Shown: one piece after another, positions 1-10,800 of the stretch
How positions within the stretch are numbered: position 1 is the stretch's first letter
Layout of the letters: each line of letters starts with the position of its first letter
NCBI GenBank assembly: GCA_030746435.1
Contig: JASLMV010000011.1
Coordinates: forward strand, 34,761 to 98,760
Length of the DNA stretch: 64,000 nucleotides
Direction: 5' to 3'
From: Gammaproteobacteria bacterium
GTDB taxonomy: Bacteria > Pseudomonadota > Gammaproteobacteria > Steroidobacterales > GCA-2729495
Translations under genes and position numbers: made by a program
The notes under the pieces: model-generated
The model's database searches: none
Told to the model about the DNA's origin: nothing
Seen by the model: only the letters and a program-made list of their open reading frames with translations

Positions 1-1
1 C

Positions 2-103
2 GAACTCGATGTGCCCATGTACGCGACTGACCCGCTGGTCAGGCGCGCGCAATCACTTCAGCAAACGCTCAATGCTGTTCAGGACTGGCGGAAGACGGCG
101 TAA
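2..103 (+). CDS. nuoG: NADH-quinone oxidoreductase subunit G, C-terminal end (partial)
   Basis: The window opens inside a gene whose last 33 codons can be read up to the TAA at 101-103. The visible tail contains [15 protein letters not shown], which resembles the end of complex I subunit G, the large peripheral-arm protein that carries Fe-S clusters. The stop lies 2 nt before the nuoH start and the following genes are nuoH to nuoN in canonical order, so position supports the call more strongly than the short sequence does. The 5' part is outside the window. Confidence 0.75.
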   Translation, partial: ELDVPMYATDPLVRRAQSLQQTLNAVQDWRKTA

Positions 104-105
104 CG

Positions 106-1188
106 ATGTTGGAGTCACTGTACAACTGGGTCGAAAGTCTGCTGCTGGAGTTCCTGCCGGCGCTCTGGGTGGGGCTGTTGTTGAAAACCGTCCAGATCGT
201 GATCGTGACGGTGGTCATAATTATATGTGTTGCGTTCCTGACCCTGCTGGAACGCAAGATCATCGGTTACATGCAGAACCGCATCGGGCCGAACCGGGTC
301 GGTCCGCGGGGTCTGTTGCAACCGTTCGCCGACACAATCAAGTTACTGCTTAAAGAGATAATAGTGCCCGACAGGTCGAACCGTTACCTGTTCCTGCTTG
401 CGCCACTGTTGACCCTGACCCCCGCGCTGGCTACCTGGGCCGTCATTCCGCTGTTTCCGGGGTTTGTTATCGCCGACGTCAATGCCGGCCTTTTGTATGT
501 GCTCGCGCTGACCTCGCTGGGCGTGTACGGCGTGATACTGGCCGGCTGGGCAAGCAACTCCAAGTACGCGTTGCTCGGTGCGATGCGTTCGGCTGCACAG
601 ATCGTCGCTTACGAGATCGCGATGGGCTTTGCCCTGGTCGGTGTGCTGATGGCGGGTAAGAGCCTGAACCTGGGCGAGATTGTACAGGCGCAGCAGGGCG
701 GTGTGCTGAGCTGGTTCTGGCTACCGCTGTTGCCGCTGTTCCTCGTTTACTTTATTTCCGGCGTCGCGGAAACCAACCGCGCGCCGTTCGATGTGGCTGA
801 AGGCGAATCCGAGATCGTCGCCGGCTTCCATGTGGAATATTCCGGCGCTGCATTCGCCATGTTTTTCCTGGGTGAATACGCCAACATGATTCTTATCGCG
901 GCGCTGACCGCGGTGATGTTCCTCGGCGGCTGGGAATCCGCCTTCGCCGGCTGGACTTTCCTTGAGGGTACGCCGCTCGAATTTCTTATGGCGCCGGGGC
1001 TTTTCTGGCTTGCGGTCAAGACGTGTTTCTTCCTGTTTTGTTTTCTCTGGCTCCGCGCGACATTTCCGCGCTATCGCTACGACCAGATCATGCGCCTGGG
1101 CTGGAAGGTATTTTTGCCGGTCACGATCCTCTGGATCGCGGTCGAGGGTGTGATGTCGTGGCTGAAAGTCGGTCCCTGGAGTGTCTGA
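106..1188 (+). CDS. nuoH: NADH-quinone oxidoreductase subunit H
   Basis: Membrane-arm subunit of respiratory complex I that sits at the junction with the peripheral arm and helps form the quinone-binding cavity. The 360 residues match the usual length. The first membrane helix (about 20-47) runs into the family signature [18 protein letters not shown] at 48-65; further conserved cytoplasmic loops are [13 protein letters not shown] near 148 and [16 protein letters not shown] near 221, whose acidic residues line the quinone site. About eight hydrophobic helices are visible. The start ATG follows the nuoG stop by 2 nt and the stop overlaps the region of the nuoI start, so it is translated as part of the nuo operon. 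Confidence 0.97.
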   Translation: MLESLYNWVESLLLEFLPALWVGLLLKTVQIVIVTVVIIICVAFLTLLERKIIGYMQNRIGPNRVGPRGLLQPFADTIKLLLKEIIVPDRSNRYLFLLAPLLTLTPALATWAVIPLFPGFVIADVNAGLLYVLALTSLGVYGVILAGWASNSKYALLGAMRSAAQIVAYEIAMGFALVGVLMAGKSLNLGEIVQAQQGGVLSWFWLPLLPLFLVYFISGVAETNRAPFDVAEGESEIVAGFHVEYSGAAFAMFFLGEYANMILIAALTAVMFLGGWESAFAGWTFLEGTPLEFLMAPGLFWLAVKTCFFLFCFLWLRATFPRYRYDQIMRLGWKVFLPVTILWIAVEGVMSWLKVGPWSV

Positions 1189-1189
1189 T

Positions 1190-1678
1190 ATGAGTTCCCT
1201 GCAAAAACTCATCAAGACGTTCTCCCTGTGGGAGCTGCTCATGGGCCTGCGGCTTACGCTCAGGAACCTGTTCGTCAAGAAGATCACCATCCGGTACCCG
1301 GAAGAGAAGACGCCGCAGTCACCGCGGTTTCGCGGCCTGCATGCACTGCGCCGCTATCCCAATGGCGAGGAGCGCTGCATCGCCTGCAAGATGTGCGAGG
1401 CCGTATGCCCCGCGCTGGCGATCACCATCGAGTCGGAGGCGCGCGAAGACGGCACGCGGCGCACGACCCGTTATGACATCGATTTATTCAAGTGCATCTA
1501 CTGCGGTTTCTGTGAGGAAGCCTGCCCGGTAGATGCGATCGTCGAGACCCGGATCTTCGAGTACCACATGGAAGAGAAGGGCCAGAACATTATGAGCAAG
1601 GACAAGTTGCTGGCCATTGGCGAGAAGTACGACGCCATGATTGCGGCCGACAAAGCGGCAGATGCGGACTATAGATAA
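1190..1678 (+). CDS. nuoI: NADH-quinone oxidoreductase subunit I
   Basis: Peripheral-arm ferredoxin-like subunit carrying the two 4Fe-4S clusters (N6a, N6b) that pass electrons towards cluster N2 and quinone. With the ATG at 1190 the protein has 162 residues and two C-x2-C-x2-C-x3-C motifs: Cys 63, 66, 69, 73 and Cys 102, 105, 108, 112. A GTG at 1181, inside the end of nuoH, would add three residues; the ATG directly after the nuoH stop is preferred because the product then begins MSSLQKL as is typical. The amphipathic N-terminus (about 10-30) is the membrane-docking helix. No residue looks abnormal. Confidence 0.96.
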   Translation: MSSLQKLIKTFSLWELLMGLRLTLRNLFVKKITIRYPEEKTPQSPRFRGLHALRRYPNGEERCIACKMCEAVCPALAITIESEAREDGTRRTTRYDIDLFKCIYCGFCEEACPVDAIVETRIFEYHMEEKGQNIMSKDKLLAIGEKYDAMIAADKAADADYR

Positions 1679-2278
1679 ATGTTTGAGCTGATGTTTTTCG
1701 GGATGTATGCCTTTGTGCTGATCGCAGCAGCGGTCGGTGTAATCGCGGCGCACAACCCGGTGCATTCGGCCATGTTCCTGGTACTGGCTTTCGTGTCCAG
1801 CTCCGCACTCTGGATGCTGATGGAAGCCGAGTTCCTCGCGTTGGCCCTCGTGTTGGTCTACGTAGGCGCCGTGATGGTGCTGTTCCTCTTCGTTGTCATG
1901 ATGCTGGACATAGACACCAAATCCCTGCGCACGGGCGTTATGCGTTATGCGCCCATCGGGGTCATCGTTGCATTTGTATCGGTGGCACAGGTGTGGAGCG
2001 TCGTCTGGTTGAGGAGTGCGGGCCTGCCTGTAATGGCCCGGCCGGAGGCCGCGCCCGCCGATTACAGCAACACCAAGGAACTCGGCGCCGTGTTGTACAC
2101 GGAGCACGTGTACGCCTTTGAACTGGCGGCCTTCATCCTGTTGCTGGCGATTGTCGCAGCCATCGTGTTGACCATGCGCCGCCGGGCGGGCCTGAAACTG
2201 CAGAACATTGCCGAACAGGTTGCGGTTAAGAGCGAGGACCGGGTACGTATCGTGAAAATGGAGGCGGAGAGAGACTGA
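1679..2278 (+). CDS. nuoJ: NADH-quinone oxidoreductase subunit J
   Basis: Integral membrane subunit of the complex I proton-pumping arm, next to NuoK and NuoA. The 199 residues contain five hydrophobic helices; the helix around [16 protein letters not shown] (about 61-76) is the conserved one that contains a pi-bulge in solved structures. The ATG directly follows the nuoI TAA, and the TGA overlaps the nuoK ATG by one base, so translation is coupled on both sides. The C-terminal tail after about residue 165 is hydrophilic and charged, which is normal for the family. Confidence 0.95.
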   Translation: MFELMFFGMYAFVLIAAAVGVIAAHNPVHSAMFLVLAFVSSSALWMLMEAEFLALALVLVYVGAVMVLFLFVVMMLDIDTKSLRTGVMRYAPIGVIVAFVSVAQVWSVVWLRSAGLPVMARPEAAPADYSNTKELGAVLYTEHVYAFELAAFILLLAIVAAIVLTMRRRAGLKLQNIAEQVAVKSEDRVRIVKMEAERD

Positions 2279-2583
2279 TGCTCACGCTGACCCATTTCCT
2301 GATGCTCTCCGGTGTGCTGTTCGCTATCAGCATCGCCGGTATTTTCATTAACCGGAAGAACATGATCCTGTTGCTCATGTGCATCGAGCTCATGTTGCTC
2401 GCGGTTAATTTCAACTTTATTGCATTCTCGCGTTACCTGGGTAATACGGATGGCCAGGTCTTCGTGTTCTTTATCCTGACGGTCGCCGCTGCCGAAGCCG
2501 CGATTGGTCTCGCGATTCTCGTTACCCTGTTCCGGACACGCAGCAGCATAAATGTCCAGGACGTTAACTCCATGAAGGGCTGA
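2278..2583 (+). CDS. nuoK: NADH-quinone oxidoreductase subunit K
   Basis: Small membrane subunit (101 residues, the standard size) homologous to MrpC. Three hydrophobic helices are visible. The two intramembrane glutamates needed for proton translocation are in place: Glu37 in CIELML and Glu73 in AAEAAIGL, matching E. coli Glu36 and Glu72. The ATG overlaps the nuoJ stop and the gene ends 3 nt before the nuoL GTG. Confidence 0.97.
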   Translation: MLTLTHFLMLSGVLFAISIAGIFINRKNMILLLMCIELMLLAVNFNFIAFSRYLGNTDGQVFVFFILTVAAAEAAIGLAILVTLFRTRSSINVQDVNSMKG

Positions 2584-2586
2584 TGC

Positions 2587-4536
2587 GTGGATAACATACT
2601 CATCACAATCGTACTCAGCCCGCTGCTTGCCGCGATTCTTGCCGGACTCGGGGGCAAACAGATAGGCCGTAAAGGCTCCCACAGGGTAACGATACTGGGT
2701 GTCGCGATTTCCTGCGCACTGTCGCTGTACGTGCTGAAAGCGCAGCTGCTCGACGGCATGCCTGTTTACAACGAGACCGTGTACCAGTGGATGTCGGTGG
2801 GTGGCATCGACATGGAAATCGGTTTCCTGGTCGACCGGCTGACCGCACTCATGATGAGCGTGGTGACCTTCGTTTCGCTGATGGTGCATATCTACACGAT
2901 CGGCTACATGCACGACGATCCCGGCTACCAGCGCTTCTTCAGTTATATCTCGCTGTTCACGTTCTCGATGCTGATGCTCGTGATGTCGAACAACTTCCTG
3001 CAGTTGTTCTTCGGCTGGGAGGCCGTGGGTGTTGTTTCCTATTTGCTGATCGGTTTCTGGTATACGCGGCCGACCGCCATATTCGCGAACCTGAAGGCTT
3101 TCCTGGTTAACCGGGTAGGGGACTTCGGTTTCATCCTGGGGATTGCCGCTATTGTGATGTACACGGGCAGTCTTGATTATTTCGATGCCTTCGTTGCAGG
3201 TGCCGATATAGCCGGCGCAACCATCAACATCGTCGGTGACAGCCAGTGGTCGCTGCTGACAGTGGCCTGCATCGGGCTGTTCGTCGGCGCGATGGGTAAA
3301 TCAGCCCAGGTGCCGCTGCACGTGTGGCTGCCGGATTCGATGGAAGGCCCGACGCCGATCTCCGCACTGATCCATGCCGCCACGATGGTAACGGCCGGTG
3401 TGTTCATGGTGGCGCGCATGTCGCCGCTGTTCGAGTTCAGCGAAACCGCGCTGACTTTCGTCCTGGTCATAGGCGCGACGACGGCGTTGTTTACCGGTTT
3501 CCTGGGGCTGGTGCAGAACGACATCAAGCGCGTGGTCGCGTACTCAACGCTGTCGCAGCTCGGTTACATGACTGTGGCGCTCGGTGCATCGGCCTACGCG
3601 GCCGGCATCTTCCACCTGATGACGCATGCATTTTTCAAGGCGTTGCTGTTCCTGGCCGCCGGCTCGGTGATTATCGCGCTCCACCACGAGCAGGACATGC
3701 GCAAGATGGGTGGCCTGAAAAAATATATGCCCATTACTTACTGGACCAGCCTCGCGGGTTCGCTCGCGCTCATCGGTTTCCCGGGCACCGCCGGCTTCTT
3801 TTCCAAGGACGCGCTCATTGAGGCGGTGGGGCATTCCGGCATTGCGGGCTCAGGCTACGCATACTTCTGCGTGCTGGCCGGTGTGCTGATCACCGCGCTG
3901 TACAGCTTCCGGATGTTCTTCCTGGTCTTCCACGGCAAGGAACGCATAGACGAGGACGCCCGCCATCACCTGCATGAGTCGCCGTGGGTCGTGACGCTGC
4001 CGCTGGTATTGCTGGCTATTCCGTCACTCATCATCGGCTGGCCGACGATCGGACCGCTTTTGTTCGGCGACTTTTTCGGCGACGCTATTTACGTGCTGCC
4101 CGTGCACGATGTGCTCGGGCAACTGGGTGCCGATTACCACGGCCCGGTCGCTTTCCTGTTGCACGGACTGCAGTCGCCGGTGTTGTACCTGGCGCTCGCG
4201 GGCGTCGTGATCGCCTGGTACCTGTATCTGCGCAACCCGCTTGCGGCGGGGGCATTGAAAGACCGTTTCGCCGTTATTCACCGGCTGCTCGACAACAAGT
4301 ACTACCTGGACGATTTCAACGAGCAGGTCATTGCCCGTGCCTCGCGGTTGATAGGCGTGGGGCTGTGGCGGGGCGGCGACGGGGCCCTGATAGACGGCGT
4401 ACTCGTTGACGGTACGGCCAATTTAATCGGTCGTATCGCGGGCATCGTGCGCAGGGTGCAGACGGGTTACCTGTATCACTACGCCTTTGCGATGGTGATC
4501 GGTTTGTGTGTGCTGGTGGGCTGGCTGATCTGGTAG
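2587..4536 (+). CDS. nuoL: NADH-quinone oxidoreductase subunit L
   Basis: Largest antiporter-like subunit at the distal end of the complex I membrane arm; it pumps one proton per cycle and carries the long lateral helix. The 649 residues contain the Mrp-antiporter core, with GWEAVGVVSYLLIGFW near 140 (conserved Glu) and the lysine-bearing helix GKSAQVPLHVWLPDSMEG near 237, followed by PTPISALIHAATMVTAG. The C-terminal part (from about 530) contains the amphipathic lateral helix and a final membrane anchor. The start is a GTG 3 nt after the nuoK stop, giving the usual MDNILI-type beginning; no in-frame ATG lies close by. Confidence 0.96.
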   Translation: MDNILITIVLSPLLAAILAGLGGKQIGRKGSHRVTILGVAISCALSLYVLKAQLLDGMPVYNETVYQWMSVGGIDMEIGFLVDRLTALMMSVVTFVSLMVHIYTIGYMHDDPGYQRFFSYISLFTFSMLMLVMSNNFLQLFFGWEAVGVVSYLLIGFWYTRPTAIFANLKAFLVNRVGDFGFILGIAAIVMYTGSLDYFDAFVAGADIAGATINIVGDSQWSLLTVACIGLFVGAMGKSAQVPLHVWLPDSMEGPTPISALIHAATMVTAGVFMVARMSPLFEFSETALTFVLVIGATTALFTGFLGLVQNDIKRVVAYSTLSQLGYMTVALGASAYAAGIFHLMTHAFFKALLFLAAGSVIIALHHEQDMRKMGGLKKYMPITYWTSLAGSLALIGFPGTAGFFSKDALIEAVGHSGIAGSGYAYFCVLAGVLITALYSFRMFFLVFHGKERIDEDARHHLHESPWVVTLPLVLLAIPSLIIGWPTIGPLLFGDFFGDAIYVLPVHDVLGQLGADYHGPVAFLLHGLQSPVLYLALAGVVIAWYLYLRNPLAAGALKDRFAVIHRLLDNKYYLDDFNEQVIARASRLIGVGLWRGGDGALIDGVLVDGTANLIGRIAGIVRRVQTGYLYHYAFAMVIGLCVLVGWLIW

Positions 4537-4557
4537 CCCGGGAAGCAAAAAGAATAC

Positions 4558-6066
4558 ATGGAACTTTTAAGCACAATAATCTGGTTACCGATCTTGGGCG
4601 GGGTAGTGATCCTGGCGCTTGGCGACCAACGTGCGCGCCCGGACCGCTGGCTGGCGCTGGCCGTTTCGGTTGTTACCTTCCTGCTGAGCCTCGCCCTGTG
4701 GACTGATTTCGATTTCAGTAGCGCGCGCATGCAGTTTGTAGAGCGCCTGCCGTGGATAAGCACCTTTAACGTGTATTACTACCTTGGCGTGGATGGCATC
4801 TCGACGCCGCTGATACTGCTCACCACTTTCCTGACGCCGATGATTGTCATTGCCGGGTGGGAAGCCATCAAGCAGCGGCCGGCGCAGTATTTTGCGGCCT
4901 TCCTGATCCTGGAAGGGCTCATGATCGGCACGTTCGCCGCGCTCGACGCCATGCTGTTCTACGTGTTCTGGGAAGCCATGCTGATCCCGATGTTCATCAT
5001 CATCGGTGTCTGGGGCGGGGAACGCCGCGTGTACGCGACGCTCAAGTTCTTCCTGTATACCTTCCTCGGCTCGGTGCTGATGCTGGTCGCACTGGTTTAC
5101 CTCTACCTGCAGTCCGGAAGTTACGCGATCCTCGATTTCCATGACCTGCCGCTGGCGAGCACGGAACAGACCCTGATCTTCCTCGCTTTCCTCATCGCCT
5201 TTGCGGTGAAAGTGCCCATGTGGCCGGTACACACCTGGCTGCCGGACGCACACGTCGAAGCCCCGACAGGCGGCTCCGTCATCCTGGCCGCCGTGCTGTT
5301 GAAGATGGGCGGCTACGGCTTCGTGCGCTTCAGCTTGCCGATCACACCGGATGCAAGTTCGGCGCTGGACTGGCTGCTGATAGGGCTGTCTTTAATCGCG
5401 GTCGTTTACATCGGTTTCGTCGCGCTCGTGCAGCAGGACATGAAGAAACTCATCGCGTACTCATCCATAGCGCACATGGGTTTCGTGACCCTCGGCTTTT
5501 TTATCGTCTGGGCCATCCTTGCGAACAACGGCATGGAAGACCTTAGCGCGATCAGTATGGGCGTGACCGGCGGCATGGTGCAGATGATTTCGCACGGGTT
5601 GATCTCGGGTGCGCTGTTCCTGTGCGTCGGCGTGTTGTATGACCGGATGCATTCGCGCCAGATCGCGGATTACGGCGGCGTGATTAACACCATGCCTAAA
5701 TTCAGTGCTTTACTCGTATTTTTCGCGCTGGCCAATGCCGGCCTGCCCGGCACTTCCGGGTTTGTCGGTGAGTTCCTGGTGATACTCGCCAGTTTCCAGG
5801 CGAGCTTCTGGTACGCATTTCTGGCAGCGACCACGTTGATACTGGGCGCTGCGTATACCCTGTGGATGGTCAAGCGGGTGGTGTTCGGGGATATCGCGAA
5901 CGAGAACGTGCAGGCCCTGCACGACATGAACCACCGCGAAGGCCTGATATTAATCGTGCTGGCGATTTCGGTGCTGGCGCTGGGGCTGTACCCGGCGCCG
6001 CTGGTCGAGATGATGGAACCCTCGATCGATAACCTGATCGCCCACATTTTGCAGTCGAAGTTGTAG
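4558..6066 (+). CDS. nuoM: NADH-quinone oxidoreductase subunit M
   Basis: Second antiporter-like proton-pumping subunit. Its 502 residues show about 14 helices. The conserved glutamate is in VFWEAMLIPMFIIIG near 138-152 and the conserved lysine region is VKVPMWPVHTWLPDAHVEAP near 218, followed by the broken-helix segment TGGSVILAAVLLKMGGYG. It begins 21 nt after nuoL and ends 6 nt before nuoN. Nothing unusual is seen. Confidence 0.96.
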   Translation: MELLSTIIWLPILGGVVILALGDQRARPDRWLALAVSVVTFLLSLALWTDFDFSSARMQFVERLPWISTFNVYYYLGVDGISTPLILLTTFLTPMIVIAGWEAIKQRPAQYFAAFLILEGLMIGTFAALDAMLFYVFWEAMLIPMFIIIGVWGGERRVYATLKFFLYTFLGSVLMLVALVYLYLQSGSYAILDFHDLPLASTEQTLIFLAFLIAFAVKVPMWPVHTWLPDAHVEAPTGGSVILAAVLLKMGGYGFVRFSLPITPDASSALDWLLIGLSLIAVVYIGFVALVQQDMKKLIAYSSIAHMGFVTLGFFIVWAILANNGMEDLSAISMGVTGGMVQMISHGLISGALFLCVGVLYDRMHSRQIADYGGVINTMPKFSALLVFFALANAGLPGTSGFVGEFLVILASFQASFWYAFLAATTLILGAAYTLWMVKRVVFGDIANENVQALHDMNHREGLILIVLAISVLALGLYPAPLVEMMEPSIDNLIAHILQSKL

Positions 6067-6072
6067 AGCATT

Positions 6073-7509
6073 ATGGGATTTGTACCGCCCGAGTTCGGGC
6101 CCGCAATGGCTGAATTGATACTGGCAACAGGCATCTGCCTGGTGCTGGTCGTGGACCTGTTTCTCAGCGACCGGTCACGCGGAGTAACGTTGCTGTTGTC
6201 ACTGGCCACCCTGACCGCGACCGCCTGGTTTGCCGGTGCTGCGGGCAGCGAAGGGGCGGTCTTAACCTTCGGCGGCAGCTATATCGCCGATCCGCTGGCG
6301 CGTTTGCTGAAGATGTTCACCCTGCTGATCGTGGCGGTGGTATTCGTGTACTCGCATGTCTACCTGAAAGAGCGGGAGCTCCTCAAGGGCGAGTATTACC
6401 TGCTGGGGTTGTTTGCCACGCTCGGCATGCTGGTCATGATCTCGGCTTACAGCCTGCTTACGATGTACCTCGGGCTGGAACTCATGTCGCTCGCGCTGTA
6501 TGCGATGGTGGCGTTCGACCGTGACTCGCCGGTTGCGGCCGAGTCCGCCATGAAATACTTCGTGCTCGGCGCGATAGCTTCGGGCGTGTTGTTATACGGC
6601 ATGTCGATTCTCTATGGCGTAACCGGCACGCTGCGACTCGATGACATCGCCATGGCGCTCGCGGCCGGTGAGAGCCAGCGGCCAGTCGTGATGCTGGCCA
6701 CGGCGTTTATCATCGTCGGTGTGGCCTTCAAGTTCGGCGCGGTGCCGTTCCACAACTGGGTGCCCGACGTGTACCACGGCGCGCCGACCAGCGTGACCCT
6801 GTTTATAGGTACCGCACCCAAACTGGCAGCATTCGCGATGCTGGCCCGGTTGCTGTCTACCGCACTGGGGCCGGAGGCACTCGCGTGGCAGCCCATGCTG
6901 GTGGTGATGGCCGTGTTGTCGCTCGGCATCGGCAACGTGGTGGCGATTGCGCAGACCAACATCAAGCGCATGCTCGCGTATTCAACGATCGGCCACGTCG
7001 GATTTATCTTCCTGGGTTTTGCATCCGGCCTGCCGGAAGGGCGCCAGGCAGCACTTTTTTACACCATCATCTATTCGATCATGGCAGCGGGTGCATTCGG
7101 CATCGTGATCCTCATGAGCCGCCGGGGCTTCGAGGCCGATGAACTGGACGACCTGAAAGGCCTGAACAGCCGCAGCCCGTGGTTTGCAGCCATGATGCTC
7201 ATAGTCATGGTCAGCATGATCGGCATCCCGCCGTTCGCCGGCTTCTTCGCCAAGCTGTATGTCATTTCGGCTTTGTTGAATGCCGACCAGGTCTGGCTGG
7301 CGATAGTCGCGGTGCTGTTCTCGGTAGTCGGTGCGTTCTATTACCTGCGGGTGATTAAACTCATGTACTTCGATGCGCCGGAAGAAGACATGCCGTTGCA
7401 GACGAGTATCGACATGCAGGTATTGCTTAGCCTGAACGGCCTTGCGGTGTTGTTACTGGGCCTGTTCGCGAACCCGCTGCTGGAGCTGTGTGCGGCGGCG
7501 ATAGGTTAG
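6073..7509 (+). CDS. nuoN: NADH-quinone oxidoreductase subunit N
   Basis: Third antiporter-like subunit of complex I, next to NuoK in the membrane arm. Its 478 residues include LGLELMSLALYAMVAF near 135 with the conserved Glu, the helix FKFGAVPFHNWVPDVYHGAPT near 218 with the pumping lysine, and IKRMLAYSTIGHVGF near 297. This is the last gene of the nuo operon; a small gene on the opposite strand follows after 6 nt, and no T-rich hairpin terminator is obvious in the junction. Confidence 0.96.
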   Translation: MGFVPPEFGPAMAELILATGICLVLVVDLFLSDRSRGVTLLLSLATLTATAWFAGAAGSEGAVLTFGGSYIADPLARLLKMFTLLIVAVVFVYSHVYLKERELLKGEYYLLGLFATLGMLVMISAYSLLTMYLGLELMSLALYAMVAFDRDSPVAAESAMKYFVLGAIASGVLLYGMSILYGVTGTLRLDDIAMALAAGESQRPVVMLATAFIIVGVAFKFGAVPFHNWVPDVYHGAPTSVTLFIGTAPKLAAFAMLARLLSTALGPEALAWQPMLVVMAVLSLGIGNVVAIAQTNIKRMLAYSTIGHVGFIFLGFASGLPEGRQAALFYTIIYSIMAAGAFGIVILMSRRGFEADELDDLKGLNSRSPWFAAMMLIVMVSMIGIPPFAGFFAKLYVISALLNADQVWLAIVAVLFSVVGAFYYLRVIKLMYFDAPEEDMPLQTSIDMQVLLSLNGLAVLLLGLFANPLLELCAAAIG

Positions 7510-7515
7510 CAATGC

Positions 7516-7701
7516 TTAGGTCAGGAAGAAGCGAACTATTCCGCCGCCTGCCGCAAGAACGCCGACCAAAAGTATCGCTTCATACCATCTGACCTTCTTG
7601 TAAGTCAGTAAGGTCTCGTAGAACTCGCGCTCAATTTGGGCACGCATGAGTTCATTTTGTACCCTGATTCGCTCCAGTTCAATGCGTTCTTCTTCGGTCA
7701 T
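7516..7701 (-). CDS. Small single-pass membrane protein of unknown function
   Basis: A 61-residue reading frame not recognised as a known family. The N-terminal 36 residues are strongly charged and predicted helical (MTEEERIELERIRVQNELMR...), probably a short coiled coil, followed by KVRWYEAILLVGVLAAGGGIVR and FFLT, a single membrane helix at the C-terminus. It ends 6 nt from the end of nuoN on the other strand. There is no Shine-Dalgarno sequence, but a perfect TATAAT lies so close to the ATG that a leaderless transcript is likely (see the promoter entry). The coherent charged-then-hydrophobic layout makes it more than a chance frame. A tail-anchored helper protein is possible but unproven. 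Confidence 0.6.
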   Translation of the reverse strand: MTEEERIELERIRVQNELMRAQIEREFYETLLTYKKVRWYEAILLVGVLAAGGGIVRFFLT

Positions 7702-7707
7702 GATTCG

Positions 7708-7713
7708 ATTATA
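7708..7713 (-). promoter_or_regulatory. Perfect -10 element for the small membrane protein gene
   Basis: Read on the minus strand, 7713 to 7708 is TATAAT. Six bases separate it from the ATG at 7701, so a start site at the normal distance falls on or next to the first base of the start codon. The -35 region (around 7730-7737) matches the consensus poorly. Confidence 0.5.
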
Positions 7714-7863
7714 GCAATCGATATTTCATACAGTCTGCAGAATTTGAGCCCCTTTCGCGCACAAATCTATTTCTTCAAGAACGCATCCGCTATAGCTGTA
7801 GTCTAAGCTGATTGGCTGCTGCACCCTCCTGTGTATCCGATCACAAATTACAGGAGTGGTAAG

Positions 7864-10800
7864 TTGGTTCGTATTCGATTTGGCTGGGTTGCACATATCT
7901 GTGTCTTACAGTTCTTTTGGATCGCAACTCAAGCAGCAGAGGTGCCCGGCTCAATTCCAGGCGAATTCTCGGTAGGGCGCAACGGCGATGCTCAGTACCG
8001 TATTCCGATAAATGTTGCGCCCGGAGCGGGTGGATTGGCTCCGGAGCTGGCACTTGAATACAGCAGCAGTGCTGGCGCCGGCCTAGCGGGCCAGGGCCTT
8101 GAACTCGGCGGCATTGGTGCTATCACCCGCTGCCGTCAAACGTTGGCGCAGGATGGCCAGGTAATCGGTGTAACGCTGACGTCGACGGATCGCTTCTGCC
8201 TAAACGGCCAGCGACTGATTGTTGTTGCAGGTAGCTACGGTGATGCCGGCAGCGAATACCGCACCGAGATCGATCGCTTCTACAAAATTACTGCTAATGG
8301 CAGTGCAGGTAGCGGGCCCGAGTCTTTTACGGTCCGGCATCCGGACGGCATGACCTATACCTACGGTGATAACGCCTCTGCACGCTTGGTTAACGCGACG
8401 GGGACGGTAAAAGAGTGGGGCATGAGCTTGGTTGAGGACAAGTTTGGTAATCGAATTACTGTGTACTACCAGACTCAATCGGAGCCCTCGGGTAACGAAA
8501 CCGAGTACGTCCCAATCCACATAAGTTATTCCGATCCCCACTGGTTCCCGCAGTACAAAATTGAGCTTGCTTATGAAAACCGGCCCGCACGTGATTACCG
8601 CAGCGGCTACCTGGCTGGCGCCAAGTGGGAGCAGTCCAAGCGTTTGCAGATCATAAAGACCTACCATGACACTGCGGTCGGGGCTGGTAACTACCAGCTC
8701 GTCCACACCTATACCTTCGCCTACGAAACTGAGCTGGCAAACGGTACGGGTCGGAGTCGTCTTGAAAGTTTGACCTTATGTGGCCCGGGTGATTGTTTAC
8801 CGCCTACAGAGTTTGACTGGCAGCGAGGAGAGGCCGGTTGGGAAGATCCTATGGGCACGGTGCCGGATACGGTCTTAACTCAATTCGGCGATTTTAATAG
8901 AGACGGGAAGATGGACGTGTTAAGCGCGGCGCCGAGTAGCCCCTGGTATGTCTACCATTCGAACGGGTCAGGATTCGATGTCGGTGTTCCGACCGGCGCT
9001 GTGCATTTTGAGGACTGGGATGCAATTTACATCGGTATCGGGCACTGGACGACGGTAACCGATTACAACGGGGACGGAAGGGATGATCATCTGTACATTG
9101 TTGATGATGACCCCGTTCCGTGGTGGCCGTTTGAATATGAGGTAGGACTCGCGTCTTCGTCTGGCACTTTTTCGCAGCTTGCTATACCTGACCCTACTTT
9201 GGTGACGCCTTCTGCGCCGGTCACTGCGGATATTGACGGCGATGGATTGGCCGACCTCATTCAGGACGAGAGCTTCTATTATAACGAAACAGGTTCGGGT
9301 GGAGACTATGGTCCGCCTAACGCTCTTCCATTGCCGCCCGGCATGACTGGTATCAATCAGGGTAGCTACTATGCGCCGTCAGTCAGCCCTATAGACATCA
9401 ACGCAGACGGCAAGTCTGAAGTGCTTGCCAATTACTTCGATGCAACCGATACCTACTGGTATGTAAGTGATTTAAACGCGGGAACTCATGAATACCTGGG
9501 CATGCAGGGGCACGAGGACAGGCCGGTTGTTCTGGATATCAATGGTGACGGACTTACAGATTTCCTGATCAGGAATGACGGCGACGATTTCTGGTCGATC
9601 ACCATGGGAACAGGCAGTGGTTTTACGAGCCCTGTTGTTACGCCCATTCCTTACAACGCGGGGCCACCAAGCGGGACAGAATTTCGCTCGTCCGTAGTCG
9701 TGGACTACGATCTGGACGGTCGGTCCGATATTTTGGATGAAGACGCTATTTTCCGGTCCAACGGAAACAATTTCGATTACACACCGATAACGACGTTGCC
9801 CTCTATACCTGTCAACGTGACTTCGTTGGATGTAACCGGCGAGGGCAATGCCGACCTTGTTTATCTGGTCAAACCCGATACGTCGTCAAGTCCGTATGGC
9901 TATACTCCCTGTAACCCCTGCGGTGTCGGGCAGCACAATGGTGCCAAGGCTGACCTCCTGATTGAGGTCATGGACGGGCACGGCAAAACCTTCCAGCCGA
10001 ACTACGTATCTCTGTCAAACGCGAGCGCAGATGAGTATGACGACAGCTACGAATATAACTATCCGATCGCTCGTACGGTACGCGACACGCGACACGTGGT
10101 CAGTTCATACGACGCGAGCGACGGAATCGGTGGCAGCTATAATATTTCGTTCAAGTATTACAATGGCAAGCAACACCTCCGCGGCCGCGGATTCATGGGT
10201 TTTTCCAGGGTGCAGGAGACCGATTCGCGTAATGGCGTAGTTGTTGAGACTGACTACGAAACCGGGCATCCGTTCGTGGGGCGTGTGGGTGCCAAAATCA
10301 GGTATCAGTCACTGGGTGGTAACCAGATCAGCTCGTATGATCCGGAGTGGCTTAGCAGCGAAACCTACACCGGTGTTGATTTTGTCTATCTGGATACATT
10401 AGAAACCCGGAAATACGAAGTGGGCGGACCTAATGACGGTGAGCTCATCACCATTACGACTGAGGATAACACTTACAATCTGACCTACGGTTATCTTACA
10501 AGCTCCGAAACGAAGGCCGCCCGCGCCGATTGGCCAAGTATCTTCTATACGACGACTAAAACGGTAACTCCGTTCAGCGATTCGCTGGGTGCTGCCTGGT
10601 GGTGCCTGGGATTACCTGCGCAGGTCGACGAGACCCGACAGAACCCATGGGAGGCTCCCGAAACACGATCGACGACCTATTCCGGTTACCAGTCAGACTG
10701 CAAGGCACGCACAATTACGGAAGGTGCAAACGCAGCCCCGTCACAGCAACTCGTGACTGCGCTGACTTACGATACCGCCGGCAATATTGAAACCCGTATC

